Shown here: in pieces, positions 25,158 to 32,974 of the stretch
How positions within the stretch are numbered: position 1 is the stretch's first letter
Layout of the letters: each line of letters opens with the position of its first letter
Assembly: GCF_027925525.1 (NCBI RefSeq)
Contig: NZ_BSDJ01000033.1
Span: 32,188-96,187, forward strand
Direction: 5' to 3'
DNA: 64,000 nucleotides
From: Paenibacillus tyrphae
Lineage (GTDB): Bacteria; Bacillota; Bacilli; Paenibacillales; NBRC-103111
The notes under the pieces: generated by a model
The model's database searches: none
Seen by the model: only the letters and a program-made list of their open reading frames with translations
Told to the model about the DNA's origin: nothing
Made by a program: the position numbers and the translations under genes

Positions 25158-25224
25158 GTCATGACCAAGCGTTGCCGTTTATGATGAACGGAAGACAGGA
25201 ACAGAAGGGTGACAAATAACAGAT

Positions 25225-25908
25225 ATGGACCGATTCAAGCTTGCCATTTTATTCCTTGGCCCGACGGTCATGATTGCGGCCGGGCTGCAGGGTCTGCACA
25301 GCGTCCCGCTTACGTTCGCTTTGTTCTACGGCTGGCTGCTGCTGGTTCCTTTAGGAAGCTACGTTCTCCACCGCCAAACAGCGGATCTCGCCGAGCCCAG
25401 GATTGAGAGCGGTCGGAAGCAGCAATGGCAAAAGACCGATATCCTCCTGGGCATCGGCTCGGGCGCGGCGTTTTTCGGGGCGATCGTTGCCGCTGCCGTC
25501 CAGTTTCATCCGTTATTTCTGGATATTCCGCGGCTAAAAGGGCTGCTGCAGGAGTGGCATTTTTCCGGGGAACATACGATATGGCTCGTGTTGGTGCTGC
25601 TGGTGTTAAACCCGCTGCTGGAGGAAACGTACTGGAGAGGATATGTGCTGCGGAAGCTGACGGACGGCAAAATACGCCCTGCTGTGGCCGTCTTTCTAAC
25701 CTCCTTGTTCTACAGTCTGTACCATGTGCTGTCGATCGTGCTGATCTTCGAACGTCCTTGGAATATCGCGCTGGTGCTTCCCATCTTCGCCGCCGGTCTC
25801 TTTTGGGGCTGGATGCGTCTCCGCCATGCCTCGCTGACCGGCTCCGTTCTGAGCCACAGCTTCGCAGATGCAGGCATCATGTGCATTTATTTTCTTTATC
25901 TGAGCTAG
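25225..25908 (+). CDS. CPBP-family intramembrane protease
   Basis: The 227-residue protein has about six to eight membrane helices and the CPBP (Abi/CAAX-like) motifs: LLEETYWRGYVLRKL (catalytic Glu pair and Arg), FYSLYHV (His) and GSVLSHSFADAGI (His near the last helix). Bacterial members act in bacteriocin self-immunity or membrane protein processing. Here it stands alone; no peptide gene adjoins it. The start follows GAAGGGTGA at a slightly long distance. Confidence 0.85.
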   Translation: MDRFKLAILFLGPTVMIAAGLQGLHSVPLTFALFYGWLLLVPLGSYVLHRQTADLAEPRIESGRKQQWQKTDILLGIGSGAAFFGAIVAAAVQFHPLFLDIPRLKGLLQEWHFSGEHTIWLVLVLLVLNPLLEETYWRGYVLRKLTDGKIRPAVAVFLTSLFYSLYHVLSIVLIFERPWNIALVLPIFAAGLFWGWMRLRHASLTGSVLSHSFADAGIMCIYFLYLS

Positions 25909-25927
25909 CCTTGTGCGGACAAAGCAA

Positions 25928-25950
25928 AACCGGGGCCGTCAGCCCCGGTT
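25928..25950 (-). terminator. Terminator overlapping the end of the minus-strand hypothetical gene
   Basis: AACCGGGGC and GCCCCGGTT form a 9-bp stem with a five-base loop; TTTTGCTTTG follows on the minus strand. The stop codon of the minus-strand gene lies in the loop. It may act for both convergent genes. Confidence 0.75.
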
Positions 25951-26256
25951 CAGATGCTCGATCCACAAGTCTTCCGTGAGATGCTCCTTTAAACAGAAGG
26001 CAACCGGGATACGCTCCCGCTCCGGCTTCACAAAATGCCCGTTGTCCAAGTAATAGCCGTGCTCTTTGGCCGTCGACAGCATTTTGCAAAATTGCTCTGC
26101 CGCCCTGATCGCTTCCTCTTTATCTGAAAACGTTTCCAAAACGTTTCCGAATCCCAACGGATTAGCTGCAGCCTGAATGGACAAATGGTACTTTCCACCT
26201 TCCTCGCGAACCAGCACTTCGCTTCCATGACATTTGATGGTGTGTTTGACCTTCAT
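25939..26256 (-). CDS. Hypothetical protein, sigma-B-type promoter
   Basis: I do not recognise this 105-residue protein. It begins MKVKHTIKCHGSEVLV and contains KEEAIRAAEQFCKML and GYYLDNGHFVKPERERI, a mixed alpha/beta composition without membrane segments or signal. The ATG at 26256 follows GGCGGTGA; a GTG three codons earlier overlaps that site. A GTTTCA-N14-GGGTAA promoter lies 50 bp upstream, so it probably belongs to the general stress group. Confidence 0.65.
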   Translation of the reverse strand: MKVKHTIKCHGSEVLVREEGGKYHLSIQAAANPLGFGNVLETFSDKEEAIRAAEQFCKMLSTAKEHGYYLDNGHFVKPERERIPVAFCLKEHLTEDLWIEHLNRG

Positions 26257-26305
26257 GATCTTCACCGCCTTGATCTTGGGAATATGAAGTGTTGCTTAAG
26301 CTTTA

Positions 26306-26331
26306 TTACCCGCAGCCCGTCCGCCTGAAAC
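26306..26331 (-). promoter_or_regulatory. Sigma-B-type promoter
   Basis: On the minus strand GTTTCA, 14 bp, GGGTAA. Both boxes are identical to those before the sigB operon. Confidence 0.8.
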
Positions 26332-26483
26332 GGCCGTTCGCAAGCAGTTGCTGCCTGTCTGTCTGATACGCCTGCCAGCACAACGATAGGCAATCCCTAT
26401 AAACGGAATATGCAATACGTATTTCCCAAACAAGCTCCAAGGGCGCATACTGTTACACAAAAGAAAAAAAGGAGATCTCGCCT

Positions 26484-27092
26484 ATGGGAAAACTGTTTCC
26501 GGCCCTGCTTCCCGAGCATGAAGCATTTATTCGCAAGCAGCGCCTCTTCTTCGTCGGGTCCGCCCCGCTGCAGGCGGAAGGTCATGTGAACCTCTCGCCC
26601 AAAGGGTACGATGTATTTCGAATCGTCTCGCCGACCGAAGTAGGTTATTTGGACTTGACCGGCAGCGGGAATGAAACGAGCGCGCACTTGGAGGAAAACG
26701 GCCGGATTACGCTGATGTTCGTTGCGTTCGAAGGGCCCCCTCTCATCTTGAGGCTGTACGGAAAGGGCCGCGTCATCCTGCCCGGGACCGCCGACTGGGA
26801 GACGTGGGCGCCCCGCTTCGAGCTGCTTCCCGGAGCGCGGCAAATTATCGGCGTCGACGTTCATGCCGTGAAAACCTCCTGCGGGTTCAGCGTTCCCTTT
26901 TACTCGTACGACAGAGAACGCGATACGCTGCAGCGGTGGGCCGCGACGAAACGCGACGACGAGCTGAACGATTACTGGCGCAGCAAAAACGCCGAAAGTA
27001 TGGACGGCATTCCGACGCCGCTCGGCCGGCGGATCGCCGAAAACGCTCCCTTCGAGGACGAACGGGGCGCCAACGAAAAAACTCGCCCTTAG
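26484..27092 (+). CDS. Pyridoxamine 5'-phosphate oxidase-family flavin protein
   Basis: The 202-residue protein has the split-barrel FMN-binding pattern of PNPOx-like proteins: RLFFVGSAPLQAEGHVNLSPKG, VGYLDLTGSGNETSAHL and GRITLMFVAFEGPPLILRLYGKGRVI. Related stand-alone proteins bind FMN or heme; the true oxidase of vitamin B6 synthesis is shorter and differs at the C-terminus. It starts after AAAAAGGAG. Its last codons overlap the terminator of the convergent sigB operon. Confidence 0.85.
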   Translation: MGKLFPALLPEHEAFIRKQRLFFVGSAPLQAEGHVNLSPKGYDVFRIVSPTEVGYLDLTGSGNETSAHLEENGRITLMFVAFEGPPLILRLYGKGRVILPGTADWETWAPRFELLPGARQIIGVDVHAVKTSCGFSVPFYSYDRERDTLQRWAATKRDDELNDYWRSKNAESMDGIPTPLGRRIAENAPFEDERGANEKTRP

Positions 27093-27107
27093 CTGCAAAG
27101 GGCGAGT
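27076..27107 (-). terminator. Terminator of the rsbV-rsbW-sigB operon
   Basis: ACTCGCCCTT and AAGGGCGAGT form a 10-bp stem; TTTTTT follows on the minus strand. It starts right after the sigB stop codon and lies inside the last codons of the convergent gene. Confidence 0.88.
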
Positions 27108-27896
27108 CTACGAACCTAAACCGATATCGCCGGCTCCCGGCTCGGTAAAATAATTTTTCAGCTTGTCGAGGGCCCGCTTCTGAATGCGCGACACGCTCAT
27201 CTGCGAAACGCCGAGCTGATTCGCAATCGTCCGCTGCGACTGGCCCTCCACATAGGCGAGATGCAGCACCTGCTGCTCCTCCGGCTTCAGATGGACGAGC
27301 GCCTCTTGCAAGGCGAGGCGGTTCTCGACCCGCACATATGCGTCGCTCGGGCTGCCGATCACATCGCCGATCGTGGATCCGTTATCTTCCGTGGATAATG
27401 GAGTATCCAGCGAGACGTAGTGATAATAATCGCGTCCGGCGAGAATTTCGATCGTTTCCTCGACCGACAGTTCCATCTCCGCGGCGATTTCATCGATATT
27501 GGGCGAGCGCTCCAGCTTCACCGTGAGCATGTCCACAACCTGCTGAATCTGATTGCCTTTTTCCTTGATTCGCCTCGGAACCTGGACATACCAGGATTTG
27601 TCGCGCAAATAATTTTTCATATGGCCGATGACGCTTTTCATCATATAGGCTTCAAACTGCACGCCCATCGACAGATCGAACTGCTTCAGCAGCTTCAATA
27701 CCGACATTTGCCCCACTTGGTACAGGTCTTCGAACAGATCGGGGCGATTGCGTGACATTTTGCCGGCCGCCATCTTGACCATAGGCTCGTACTGCTGCAG
27801 CAGAACCGTAGCCGTATCGTTGCAGCCGGTTTCTTGATACCTTACGATGAGCTCCTCGGCACTCGCATTGGCAAATCGCTCCGAATTAAGTTTCAT
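27108..27896 (-). CDS. sigB: General-stress sigma factor of the SigB/SigF/SigG group
   Basis: The 262-residue protein has sigma regions 2 (DLYQVGQMSVLKLLKQFDLSMGVQFEAYMM), 3 (VPRRIKEKGNQIQQVVDML) and 4 (LKPEEQQVLHLAYVEGQSQRTIANQLGVSQMSVSRIQKRAL), each partly quoted. The start ATG overlaps the rsbW stop by four bases, showing translational coupling. The order rsbV-rsbW-sigB is that of Bacillus sigma-B. It should direct the GTTTCA/GGGTAA promoters found across this window. The flanking rsbRST and rsbX genes of Bacillus subtilis are absent. Confidence 0.9.
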   Translation of the reverse strand: MKLNSERFANASAEELIVRYQETGCNDTATVLLQQYEPMVKMAAGKMSRNRPDLFEDLYQVGQMSVLKLLKQFDLSMGVQFEAYMMKSVIGHMKNYLRDKSWYVQVPRRIKEKGNQIQQVVDMLTVKLERSPNIDEIAAEMELSVEETIEILAGRDYYHYVSLDTPLSTEDNGSTIGDVIGSPSDAYVRVENRLALQEALVHLKPEEQQVLHLAYVEGQSQRTIANQLGVSQMSVSRIQKRALDKLKNYFTEPGAGDIGLGS

Positions 27897-28342
27897 ACCA
27901 TTTCCTCGCTCCTGCATACCCGCTTGGTCAGGATGACCTCCGTGCCGATGCCCGTCTTGACCTCGACATCGTCCATGAGCGCCTGCATCAAATAAATGCC
28001 GAGGCCTCCTACATGGATGTCGTTCAGCGATTTATCATGCAGCGATCCGGCCCGCCGTGCCTTCTCCGCATAATCGAAGCTTGGTCCCTGGTCCTTGACC
28101 ACAATGCGGAGCCCGTCCTCGATTCGCTCGAAGCGGACCTCCATCAGGCCCGGGCTGCCCGGTTCATAAGCATGAACCACCGCATTATTGCACGCTTCGG
28201 CGACGGCCACTTTCATATCTTCGATTTCCTCGTAAGAGAAACCGAGCTTGGAACTGATGCCGTAAAGCGTCAAGCGGACCAAGTCGATAAATTCCGCTTC
28301 CGCAGGCACAGTGAGACTAACAACATGGGATTCGGGTTTCAT
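27893..28342 (-). CDS. rsbW: Anti-sigma-B factor, serine-protein kinase RsbW
   Basis: The 149-residue GHKL-fold kinase binds SigB or phosphorylates the anti-anti-sigma factor RsbV. Its ATP-site boxes are intact: N box EACNNAVVHAY, G1 KDQGPSFD and G2 GGLGIYLMQALMD. It lies 27 bp after rsbV and overlaps sigB by four bases, as expected for stoichiometric expression of the switch. Confidence 0.92.
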   Translation of the reverse strand: MKPESHVVSLTVPAEAEFIDLVRLTLYGISSKLGFSYEEIEDMKVAVAEACNNAVVHAYEPGSPGLMEVRFERIEDGLRIVVKDQGPSFDYAEKARRAGSLHDKSLNDIHVGGLGIYLMQALMDDVEVKTGIGTEVILTKRVCRSEEMV

Positions 28343-28369
28343 ACGGTCTCTTCTTTCCTTTCCTATCCG

Positions 28370-28726
28370 TTAATGGACGCGTGCTTGGGACTTCCCGGCG
28401 GCCTCGTTCGGCTGCAAAAACGGGGTGATGCCCGTCAGATCGAACAGCCGCTTGATTTTCGGCGGAATCTCCTGCACTTCGAACGGCGCTTTCAGTACAT
28501 CTCGGGCTTTTAATACCGATACAATCACACCGATACCGGTGCTGTCAATATATTGCAGGCCGTTCAGGTTCAGCACGAGCTTGCGGTTCGTATCCGCGAT
28601 GAACGTATCCAGCGCGCAGCGCAAATCCGCGACTTTGGACAAATCGAGCTCACCGTGCAAATAAACGGTATTGGCGTGTTCGGTTCGTTGCGTGTCGACA
28701 TGAAATGATTGTTCTTTATTCATCAT
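28370..28726 (-). CDS. rsbV: Anti-anti-sigma factor RsbV (STAS domain)
   Basis: The 118-residue STAS protein carries YIDSTGIGVIVSVLKA with the phosphorylatable Ser62. When dephosphorylated it binds RsbW and frees SigB. The start has GGGGAGGAA 10 bases upstream. It is the first gene of the operon behind a sigma-B-type promoter, so the circuit is self-amplifying. Confidence 0.92.
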   Translation of the reverse strand: MMNKEQSFHVDTQRTEHANTVYLHGELDLSKVADLRCALDTFIADTNRKLVLNLNGLQYIDSTGIGVIVSVLKARDVLKAPFEVQEIPPKIKRLFDLTGITPFLQPNEAAGKSQARVH

Positions 28727-28801
28727 ACCCGCGTAGTTCCTCCCCGTTCGCAGCTTGTCTGCTCCAAGAGCCGTGCTGCATTCTACGAATTTGTATGTTA
28801 T

Positions 28802-28827
28802 TTACCCTGGGGCTGAACGTTTGAAAC
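28802..28827 (-). promoter_or_regulatory. Sigma-B-type promoter of rsbV-rsbW-sigB
   Basis: On the minus strand GTTTCA, 14 bp, GGGTAA, 76 bp upstream of rsbV. Confidence 0.85.
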
Positions 28828-28868
28828 AGGCGGGCGGAATTTCCTGCTTGCTGTTACCCGGCTTCGGT

Positions 28869-29348
28869 TCAGGTCTGCTGCGGATAAGGCCGCTGCCCTG
28901 CCTGTGGCTTGCGGCTGCGGAACGCCTGCCATAGCTCGATCGCCACGGGCACCGCCTGCATGACCGTCGCGACCTTATTCTTGCCGGGCCCGCCTCCGGC
29001 TGCCGACCGTTCCTTCACTGCCTTGGTGCGAATGCTCCCCGCTACCGAAGCCGAGGCTTGCTTGATTGAGGAGGTGATTTCCTGTACCGCATCGCCGATA
29101 TTTTTGACGGAGTAGACGACCGAATCGATCGAGTGCAGCTTGTTGCGGACATCGACGGTCACTTCGTTCGTATGCCGCAGCACCTCCGTCGCTTCTTTGC
29201 TGATTCCGTTCACCTGCTGCTGCAGCTCCCGGATCGTCTCGTTGATCTGCATCAGCACGGTTGACAAGGAACGCAGAGTCATGATCAAAAAGACGACCAA
29301 CGCCGCGAAGGCCAACGCAATGACGGCCACACTGATTTCAATAATCAT
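28869..29348 (-). CDS. DUF948 (YtxG-like) membrane-anchored stress protein
   Basis: The 159-residue protein has one N-terminal membrane helix (MIIEISVAVIALAFAALVVFLI) and a coiled-coil region (LMQINETIRELQQQVNGISKEATEVLRH, residues about 33-60) typical of DUF948 proteins, then a loosely structured basic tail. The ATG at 29348 is chosen because GGTGGAGGAG lies 7 bases before it; the earlier ATG abuts that site. It shares a divergent pair of sigma-B-type promoters with dps. The family is linked to the general stress response; its molecular role is unknown. Confidence 0.85.
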   Translation of the reverse strand: MIIEISVAVIALAFAALVVFLIMTLRSLSTVLMQINETIRELQQQVNGISKEATEVLRHTNEVTVDVRNKLHSIDSVVYSVKNIGDAVQEITSSIKQASASVAGSIRTKAVKERSAAGGGPGKNKVATVMQAVPVAIELWQAFRSRKPQAGQRPYPQQT

Positions 29349-29405
29349 ATCGTTCATCTCCTCCACCCTTTCGTGAATGCGGTTCGTGCCCGGCTTGAAA
29401 TGTTT

Positions 29406-29431
29406 TTACCCGGCGCGGTCCTGCTTGAAAC
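29406..29431 (-). promoter_or_regulatory. Sigma-B-type promoter of the DUF948 gene
   Basis: On the minus strand GTTTCA, 14 bp, GGGTAA. Confidence 0.82.
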
Positions 29432-29434
29432 CAT

Positions 29435-29461
29435 GTTTCATCTGCCGCTTCACCGGGGTAA
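29435..29461 (+). promoter_or_regulatory. Sigma-B-type promoter of dps
   Basis: GTTTCA, 15 bp, GGGTAA, starting only 4 bp from the -35 of the opposite promoter. Confidence 0.8.
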
Positions 29462-29506
29462 GAAGGCACAGGCAGGACAATACATGACGAAGCGGAGGTA
29501 ACCAAC

Positions 29507-30007
29507 ATGGCTAACGTAATGGAGAAGGAAAAGGAAACGAAAACGACCAGGAACGCGAAGGATACGAAAAAAAGCGGATTGCACGCGCTCCTGGGTAGGC
29601 AGGTCGCCAACTGGGCCGTGCTTCATATCAAAATTCACCAGCATCATTGGTATGTGAAAGGCCCGAATTTCTATGCGCTGCATGTGAAGTTCGAAGAGCT
29701 GTACGAGGAAGCGTCCCTGACGATGGACCAGCTTGCGGAGCGGCTGCTGTCGGTCGGAGGTCAGCCGGTATCGACGACGAAGGAGATTGCCGCGGCGGCC
29801 ACGATCAAGGAGCACGAGCCGTTCACCTCGGCAAGCGACATGGTGCAGTGCCTGCGCGACGACTTCTCGATGGTGATCGAAGAAACGGGCGAAGCGATGG
29901 AGCTTGCGGAGCAGGAAGGCGACGAGGGCACCCACGATATGCTGCTGGAGTTGAAGACGCGCCTGGAGAAGCACGTCTGGATGCTGAACGCCTATTTGAA
30001 CGAATAA
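29507..30007 (+). CDS. dps: Dps-family ferritin-like DNA-protection protein
   Basis: The 166-residue protein has the Dps four-helix core with ferroxidase residues at the subunit interface: HIKIHQHHWYVKG and NFYALHVKFEELYEEASLTMD. A lysine-rich N-terminal tail of about 25 residues (MEKEKETKTTRNAKDTKK) could contact DNA. The last helix ends LEKHVWMLNAYL. Dps stores iron and shields DNA against peroxide. GGAGG precedes the start, and the sigma-B-type promoter agrees with stress control known for Dps in Bacillota. Confidence 0.92.
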   Translation: MANVMEKEKETKTTRNAKDTKKSGLHALLGRQVANWAVLHIKIHQHHWYVKGPNFYALHVKFEELYEEASLTMDQLAERLLSVGGQPVSTTKEIAAAATIKEHEPFTSASDMVQCLRDDFSMVIEETGEAMELAEQEGDEGTHDMLLELKTRLEKHVWMLNAYLNE

Positions 30008-30014
30008 AGACGAC

Positions 30015-30043
30015 AAGGACGGAGGCGCACGACCTCCGTCCTT
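30015..30043 (+). terminator. Terminator between dps and the convergent methyltransferase gene
   Basis: AAGGACGGAGG pairs with CCTCCGTCCTT over 11 bp; GCTTATTTTA follows. Confidence 0.82.
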
Positions 30044-30045
30044 GC

Positions 30046-30729
30046 TTATTTTACAAGCCCGGCCAGCAAATGCCCTTGGTAGAGCTGGAGAAATTGGATC
30101 GCGAACCCGGTATGCAGACTCAGCGCCACCAGTTCGTCAATCGTATAGTATTTGCATTCGGCATCGACAAACGCGCCGCCTTCCTGGTAATAGGGCAAGT
30201 CGAACACGTCCGGCCAGCGATGGTTCGGCGTATAATGTCTCGACCACGGGGTCGAGATCAGCAGCAGGCCTCCGGGAGCCAGACATTGATGGATTTTGTG
30301 GAAGACCGGGACCGGATTGTAATTCATATGCTCCAGCACTTCCGTGAAAATGACGACGTCAAACGAATGCGGCCAAGGCACCGCTTCGGCTTCGATGTTC
30401 GTTTTCGACCAAGAGATCGGATACTCCGCTTCCAGCTCCTTGGACCAATAGGCGTCAGTCATATCGATGCCGAACCCTTCGTTTCCCCACAGGACGCTGT
30501 ACAGAAGCAGCGTTCCATAGGCGGTGCCGATGTCCAACACCTTCTTGTTCCCGCTTCTTAATGCCGCATCCATCACGGACAATAACGGATACCAATAACC
30601 GGCTTCCGCCTCTTTGTAGGCTTCCAGATACGGGCTTCTCTCCCGCGCGGCATGGTACCGGGCCAGAATGCTCTGCACATGGCGCAGCCGCTCCTCCTGC
30701 GGCATCTCCCGAAAATCGCTTGTTGGCAT
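30046..30729 (-). CDS. Class I SAM-dependent methyltransferase
   Basis: The 227-residue protein has the SAM-binding motif KVLDIGTAYGTLLLY (residues 63-77), the acidic residue in GFGIDMTD, a motif IV-like region VVIFTEVLEHMNYNP and CLAPGGLLLISTPW. This layout is close to O-methyltransferases and sugar/polyketide-associated methyltransferases of the Methyltransf_11/23 groups. AAAAGGAG precedes the start. Neighbours give no hint of its substrate. Confidence 0.85.
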   Translation of the reverse strand: MPTSDFREMPQEERLRHVQSILARYHAARERSPYLEAYKEAEAGYWYPLLSVMDAALRSGNKKVLDIGTAYGTLLLYSVLWGNEGFGIDMTDAYWSKELEAEYPISWSKTNIEAEAVPWPHSFDVVIFTEVLEHMNYNPVPVFHKIHQCLAPGGLLLISTPWSRHYTPNHRWPDVFDLPYYQEGGAFVDAECKYYTIDELVALSLHTGFAIQFLQLYQGHLLAGLVK

Positions 30730-30786
30730 GGAAAACGGCTCCTTTTGAGCTTTTTACCATATATACGTGCAAAGCGATTTTATAGA

Positions 30787-32109
30787 CTATTGCGGTGGAA
30801 GCTGAGGGACTTGGGCTCCCGCCTTCGAGGGCTTCCATAGCTGCTCAAGCAGCGTCACCAGCATCGTTCCGAACAGCAGCGCGTTGCCGAACACGTACGC
30901 CAGCATCGGCGGCAGCCCCTGAAAAGCCTCCGCAGGCAAGAACATCAATCCGACGCTGCATACCAGCGTGATGCCGAAAATTGTCAGCCGACGCAGGTCC
31001 AGCGATTCCTTCGAGATCGACTGCATGGCGATGACGATCATTTGCACGAAGGAAGCAAGCAGCGCGGCGCTCGCTACCGGCCCGGGAAGCATAGCGACGG
31101 CCCGCACCGCGGCGGGGACGAAAGAAATCCCTGCGAACAGCAGCGCCGCGGCAAGAAACGGACGCAGCCGCGTCTGCTCCGTGATGCGGATAAAGCCCGC
31201 CGTAACCGGCAGCGGAACGACGGCAATCGTCGAGAAGAGCGCGGCGATGCCGTGGGACAAGCCTCCTGCGAAGGCGCCGCGGTTCAGCGTCCGCTTCGGG
31301 TCCCGGGCGGGCTCCGGCATCGCATCGCGAACCGCCGTTACGGCGGCGATCGTGTTGGACAGCAGGATAAACGTGAACAGCGCTGCGGTGAGCGCGATCC
31401 CCGCGTCCCACTGCGGCGTTCCCCAAGCGAAGAGCTCCGGCAGTTGAACCGGCGGAGCAGCAGCGACCGGCGATCCGGCGCTAAGGCCGAGCAGGCCGTA
31501 ACCGGCCCAGCCGGAGACGATGCCGATCATCACGGCATACTGCTTCACCCAGCCCCGGCCCTTGACGGACAGCAGGACCACTAGGCCGAAGATCGCGATG
31601 GACACCAGCGCCGTTGTCGGGTCCGGGCGGACGACCGCCCCTTGCAGTCCGAGCATACCCTTCACGAAGACGCCGCTAAGCTGCAAAGCCAGAAGGAACA
31701 AGAACGTTCCCGTGACAAGCGGGGTGAACAAAAACAGCAGCTTCTGGACCCAGCCGGTCAAACCCAGAACGACCAGCAGCAGAGCGGCGATGGCAATGCC
31801 TCCCTCGAGCAGCGGCAGCATGTCCTGCGGGCTCTCGCCCTGCTTGACGGCCACGTCCGCCATGATGACGAAGACGCTGACCCATGAGCCCGCAGGGCCG
31901 TCGGCAATCGGGTACCGATGGCCGATCCAGCCCTGCAGAAACGAGCTGAGGCCGACGACCAGAAAGGTCCGCTGCATCAACGAGGAAATTTCCTCCGGGG
32001 GTAAATGAAACATACCGCCAATGACGACCGGCAAAGCAATCGAATTCGCAAGCAAAAACATAAGCCACTGCAAGGTGCTCAAGCTGCCGCCAAGGGCAAG
32101 CTTTCTCAT
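30787..32109 (-). CDS. NCS2-family nucleobase permease (uracil/xanthine type)
   Basis: The 440-residue protein has about 12-14 membrane segments. Family-like sequence is seen in LFLLANSIALPVVIGGMFHLP, DGPAGSWVSVFVIMADVA and LNRGAFAGGLSHGIAALFSTIAVVPLPVTAGFIRITEQT (in parts). These proteins import uracil, xanthine or related bases with protons or sodium. The gene is 30 bp downstream of the ankyrin lipoprotein gene and probably co-transcribed; a nucleoside ABC importer lies 2 kb away. Conserved NCS2 substrate-binding residues are only partly recognisable, so the substrate is open. Confidence 0.82.
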   Translation of the reverse strand: MRKLALGGSLSTLQWLMFLLANSIALPVVIGGMFHLPPEEISSLMQRTFLVVGLSSFLQGWIGHRYPIADGPAGSWVSVFVIMADVAVKQGESPQDMLPLLEGGIAIAALLLVVLGLTGWVQKLLFLFTPLVTGTFLFLLALQLSGVFVKGMLGLQGAVVRPDPTTALVSIAIFGLVVLLSVKGRGWVKQYAVMIGIVSGWAGYGLLGLSAGSPVAAAPPVQLPELFAWGTPQWDAGIALTAALFTFILLSNTIAAVTAVRDAMPEPARDPKRTLNRGAFAGGLSHGIAALFSTIAVVPLPVTAGFIRITEQTRLRPFLAAALLFAGISFVPAAVRAVAMLPGPVASAALLASFVQMIVIAMQSISKESLDLRRLTIFGITLVCSVGLMFLPAEAFQGLPPMLAYVFGNALLFGTMLVTLLEQLWKPSKAGAQVPQLPPQ

Positions 32110-32139
32110 GATGTTTCCTCCCAGATGTAAAGAAAGGGG

Positions 32140-32847
32140 CTAGCGCGCCCCCGCTTTCCGTAAAATTTGTTCGATCTCGCCGAACCCGCGCTGCTTCGCA
32201 TGCGCGAGCGCCGTCACGCCGTCCTTATCTGGGATGTTCACATCCGCTCCATGCTCCACGAGAAGCCGGACGGCTTGCTGATGCTTTTCACCTCCGCTGC
32301 CAAGCACGACCGCTTCCATCAACGCCGTCCAGCCCAGGTTGTTAATGTGATTGACATCGACTTTGGTCCGCGTCAACAACTCCTGAATCACGTCCAGGTG
32401 CGCGCGTTCGGCGGCGGGAATGAGCGCAGTACCGCCATACCGGTTCGTCAGCTTCGGGTCGGCCCCCGCCTCGATGGTCAGCTTCAAAATGTCCAGCAAG
32501 CCTTCGGCGCCGGCATACAGGAACGGATTGTTCAGCCGGTTGTCGCGTTCATTGACGTCCGCTCCCGCTTCGATCAGCAGCTTCACCGCCTCCGGCTTGT
32601 TCGCGTAAGTCGCCGCCATCATCGGCGTGCGGCCCTGCGGGTCCTTCGCGTTTTTATCGGCTCCTGCCTTGAGCAGCCTCCGGAGTTCATTCGTATCTCC
32701 CCGCTCCGCGGCGGCGATCAGTGCTTCATTCATCTGCCTCACATCTCCTTTAGGTTGGACTTGAACAATTCCGGTTGCAGGCGCTTTCGCAGACTCCTGG
32801 CAGCCGGTCAGCAGCATGACGTGGATTACCAAGCATATCCATCGCAT
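32140..32847 (-). CDS. Ankyrin-repeat lipoprotein
   Basis: The 235-residue protein has a short lipoprotein signal ending at Cys16 (VMLLTGC), then at least five ankyrin repeats from about residue 38: LIAAAERGDTNELRRLLKAG, GRTPMMAATYANKPEAVKLL, a repeat with ILKLTIEAGADPKL, GGTALIPAAERAHLDVIQEL, GWTALMEAVVLGSGG and GVTALAHAKQRGFGEIEQIL. It would present a protein-binding surface outside the cell. The permease gene follows at 30 bp, and a LysR gene is divergent. Its partner is unknown. Confidence 0.85.
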   Translation of the reverse strand: MRWICLVIHVMLLTGCQESAKAPATGIVQVQPKGDVRQMNEALIAAAERGDTNELRRLLKAGADKNAKDPQGRTPMMAATYANKPEAVKLLIEAGADVNERDNRLNNPFLYAGAEGLLDILKLTIEAGADPKLTNRYGGTALIPAAERAHLDVIQELLTRTKVDVNHINNLGWTALMEAVVLGSGGEKHQQAVRLLVEHGADVNIPDKDGVTALAHAKQRGFGEIEQILRKAGAR

Positions 32848-32909
32848 CGGTCCACTTCTGCCTCCTATTTTGGTTCTCTGCTTCCTTATGCTAACATGAG
32901 CTTTAACTA

Positions 32910-32942
32910 TACGAAAAATATTAATATTATTGATTTTTCATA
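32910..32942. promoter_or_regulatory. AT-rich dyad upstream of the LysR gene
   Basis: TACGAAAAAT and ATTTTTCATA (one mismatch) are separated by 13 bp in the 127-bp gap between the LysR and ankyrin genes; a second small palindrome, ATGATCAT, lies at 32943-32950. Spacing and AT-richness suit a LysR-type binding region. Confidence 0.45.
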
Positions 32943-32974
32943 TGATCATCATATAGTTAGGCAGGTGGTTCCGG

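Noticed and set aside
25225..25908. CPBP protease as bacteriocin immunity gene
   Set aside because: No peptide gene or exporter is nearby, so an immunity role has no local support.
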